From Pseudovibrio exalbescens (GTDB taxonomy: Bacteria > Pseudomonadota > Alphaproteobacteria > Rhizobiales > Stappiaceae): DNA of 64,000 nt. The stretch lies in assembly GCF_028737195.1 (NCBI RefSeq), contig NZ_JAQZAJ010000010.1, positions 1-64,000 on the forward strand, given 5' to 3'. This document shows positions 62,984 through 64,000 of this stretch, piece by piece (the first letter of the stretch is position 1; the number at the start of each line of letters is the position of its first letter). The notes under the pieces are model-generated. The model searched no databases and had not been told where the DNA came from. It worked only from the letters and a program-made list of their open reading frames with translations. Made by a program: the position numbers and the translations under genes.

Positions 62984-63487
62984 ATGTCCGAAACTGCAAC
63001 TGCAACGTCAAAGCCCGCTGCAAAAGCTCGGACCGCGAAAGCGTCTACCTCCAAAACCGCTGAGAAAGAGGTTTTCTCCATGCCTACAGTAGAAATGCCA
63101 GCAGTATTCCGCGAAATGACCGAGAAGGGCGTTGATTCCGCTCGCGAAGCCTATGCCAAGATGAAGACCGCTTCTGAAGAGGCAACAGGCCGCATGGAAG
63201 AGACCATCGAGGTCACCCGTGAAGGTCTTTACGACATGAACATCAAGGCAGTCGACGCTGCTCAGGAAAACGCCAACGCCATGTTCTCTCACATGAAGGA
63301 CATGTTCGGCGCAAAGACAGTGTCTGAAGCAATTGAGCTGCAGTCCACATTCATGCGCAAGCAGTATGACGCGCTGACCAATCAGGCGAAGGACATGCAG
63401 GAATCTGCTGCCAAGCTTGCGAACTCCGTCAGCGAGCCTGCAAAGACTGCTTTCGAAAAAGCAATGAAGGAAAGCAAGGTTCTCTAA
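62984..63487 (+). CDS. Phasin family protein (copy 2)
   Basis: This 167-residue phasin has an N-terminal Ala/Lys/Thr-rich tail (TATATSKPAAKARTAKASTSK) and a coiled helical core (PAVFREMTEKGVDSAREAYAKMK and later FSHMKDMFGAKTVSEAIELQ). The Lys-rich tail resembles those of DNA-binding phasins such as PhaM or PhaF, which help divide granules between daughter cells; this is only suggestive. ATG 62984 has AGGAG six bases upstream. It is separated from copy 1 by a terminator, so the two genes are probably transcribed independently. Confidence 0.87.
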   Translation: MSETATATSKPAAKARTAKASTSKTAEKEVFSMPTVEMPAVFREMTEKGVDSAREAYAKMKTASEEATGRMEETIEVTREGLYDMNIKAVDAAQENANAMFSHMKDMFGAKTVSEAIELQSTFMRKQYDALTNQAKDMQESAAKLANSVSEPAKTAFEKAMKESKVL

Positions 63488-63671
63488 GCCGTCTAGGCTT
63501 CCCCTTGTGAACTGATGCTTGGTTGAAATCCACAGAGCGTCGCCGTTGAGACTCGTTGTTAGTACGTGTGTTTCTCAAAAAAAGCGGCGTTCTGTGGACT
63601 TTCTGAAAATTTAATTTCTGCCCCTCTTGCCAAGCCAAAAATCTGCGCCTATGTTCCGCCCCACTTGCCAA

Positions 63672-63748
63672 GCAGACGTAGCTCAGTTGGTTAGAGCGTC
63701 GGATTGTGGCTCCGAAGGTCGGTGGTTCGAATCCACTCGTCTGTACCA
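63672..63748 (+). tRNA. tRNA-His (anticodon GTG)
   Basis: A 77-base cloverleaf with acceptor GCAGACG / CGTCTGT, D-arm GCTC/GAGC, anticodon stem TCGGA/TCCGA and loop TTGTGGC with anticodon GTG at 63706-63708, T-arm GGTGG/CCACT with TTCGAAT, and encoded CCA (63746-63748). Position -1 is A and the discriminator base is A, so the G-1:C73 identity pair of most bacterial tRNA-His is absent, as known for many alphaproteobacteria. The first acceptor pair is G-U. Confidence 0.95.
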
Positions 63749-63884
63749 TTCTTCCGCTTGGCAAGTAATCTCTCCCAAATCAAATAGAATGCATTAAGCC
63801 CTTCAGGCCGCTTGCGTCTTTCGCTTTGCCGATCGGCATTTCTGCGCTTACTCTCAAGCCGAAGTTTTGCTTTCTGAGGCGCTG

Positions 63885-64000
63885 ATGAAACGCATTGCCG
63901 CGCAGGATTGGTACCGCACAGAACGCTTGGCAGATGGTGTTACGCTCATCTCGGAGCCCTTCATCAAAGCGTTTTACCGCTGCAACATATGGCACATCCG
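63885..64000 (+). CDS. MBL-fold metallo-hydrolase, N-terminal fragment
   Basis: The frame opens at ATG 63885 (GAGG five bases upstream) and runs off the window: KRIAAQDWYRTERLADGVTL then ISEPFIKAFYRCNIWHIR. This is the first strand region of alphaproteobacterial MBL-fold hydrolases, where an Arg-Gly-rich turn and the HxHxDH motif would follow outside the window. The substrate is unknown. Confidence 0.65.
   Translation, partial: MKRIAAQDWYRTERLADGVTLISEPFIKAFYRCNIWHI

Overview
The window looks like a chromosomal segment of an alphaproteobacterium of the order Hyphomicrobiales (Rhizobiales), probably a marine Stappiaceae-like organism. The order-level evidence is a RirA iron regulator with its three diagnostic cysteines, an Irr-type iron control element, an aglR/aglEFGAK alpha-glucoside locus with the Sinorhizobium gene order, a PdhS/PleC-like cell-cycle kinase, the DUF2849/DUF934 sulfite-reduction operon, twin phasins and a tRNA-His without a templated G-1. 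The marine, Stappiaceae-like placement is inference from the TRAP, polyamine and alpha-glucoside transporters.

Layout. 1-3.6 kb: end of a TonB-like protein, rirA, a COG0523 zinc GTPase behind a Zur-like palindrome, and a YdhF-type aldo/keto reductase. 4-7.2 kb: a cyanide-insensitive-type cytochrome bd oxidase, a GYD protein and an OsmC protein. 7.2-15.2 kb: a complete TRAP transporter, two HI0933-type flavoproteins, an orphan TAT-exported TRAP binding protein under a candidate TetR operator, and a probable small RNA. 15.7-21.5 kb: an rpf-type DSF (diffusible signal factor) quorum-sensing locus. It has an RpfF-like synthase convergent with an RpfC-like hybrid kinase, and a REC-PAS-GGDEF-EAL protein in the place where Xanthomonas has RpfG. 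21.9-24.7 kb: three glycosyltransferases. 24.9-32.4 kb: agl operon and its LacI-family regulator with twin operators. 32.7-41.3 kb: thiolase, assimilatory sulfite/APS reduction operon, aldehyde dehydrogenase and SDR pair. 41.3-42.5 kb: PleD-like diguanylate cyclase. 42.8-50.1 kb: polyamine unit (glutamine-synthetase-like PuuA homologue, two PotF-like binding proteins, PotGHI). 50.4-51.8 kb: 3-oxoacid CoA-transferase. 51.8-53.8 kb: MITE/REP-like repeats flanking a frameshifted DUF805 gene. 53.8-64 kb: RidA, LysE exporter, iron(III) ABC transporter with an Irr box, threonine dehydratase, PdhS-like kinase, two phasins, tRNA-His and the start of an MBL-fold hydrolase.

How parts fit. Signalling genes dominate the middle: the DSF locus has a bifunctional cyclic-di-GMP output protein and a second diguanylate cyclase lies 20 kb away, so cell density, cyclic-di-GMP and surface glycans may be linked. 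Iron is handled by RirA, TonB and an Irr-box transporter. Carbon and nitrogen scavenging (alpha-glucosides, TRAP substrates, polyamines, sulfate) fills most of the rest. The observation I rate highest is the rewired rpf/DSF locus; the candidate sRNA with an anti-Shine-Dalgarno loop is second.

Limits: all family assignments are by eye from translated sequence; no searches or folding computations were run. Starts were moved to internal codons where a ribosome binding site supports this.
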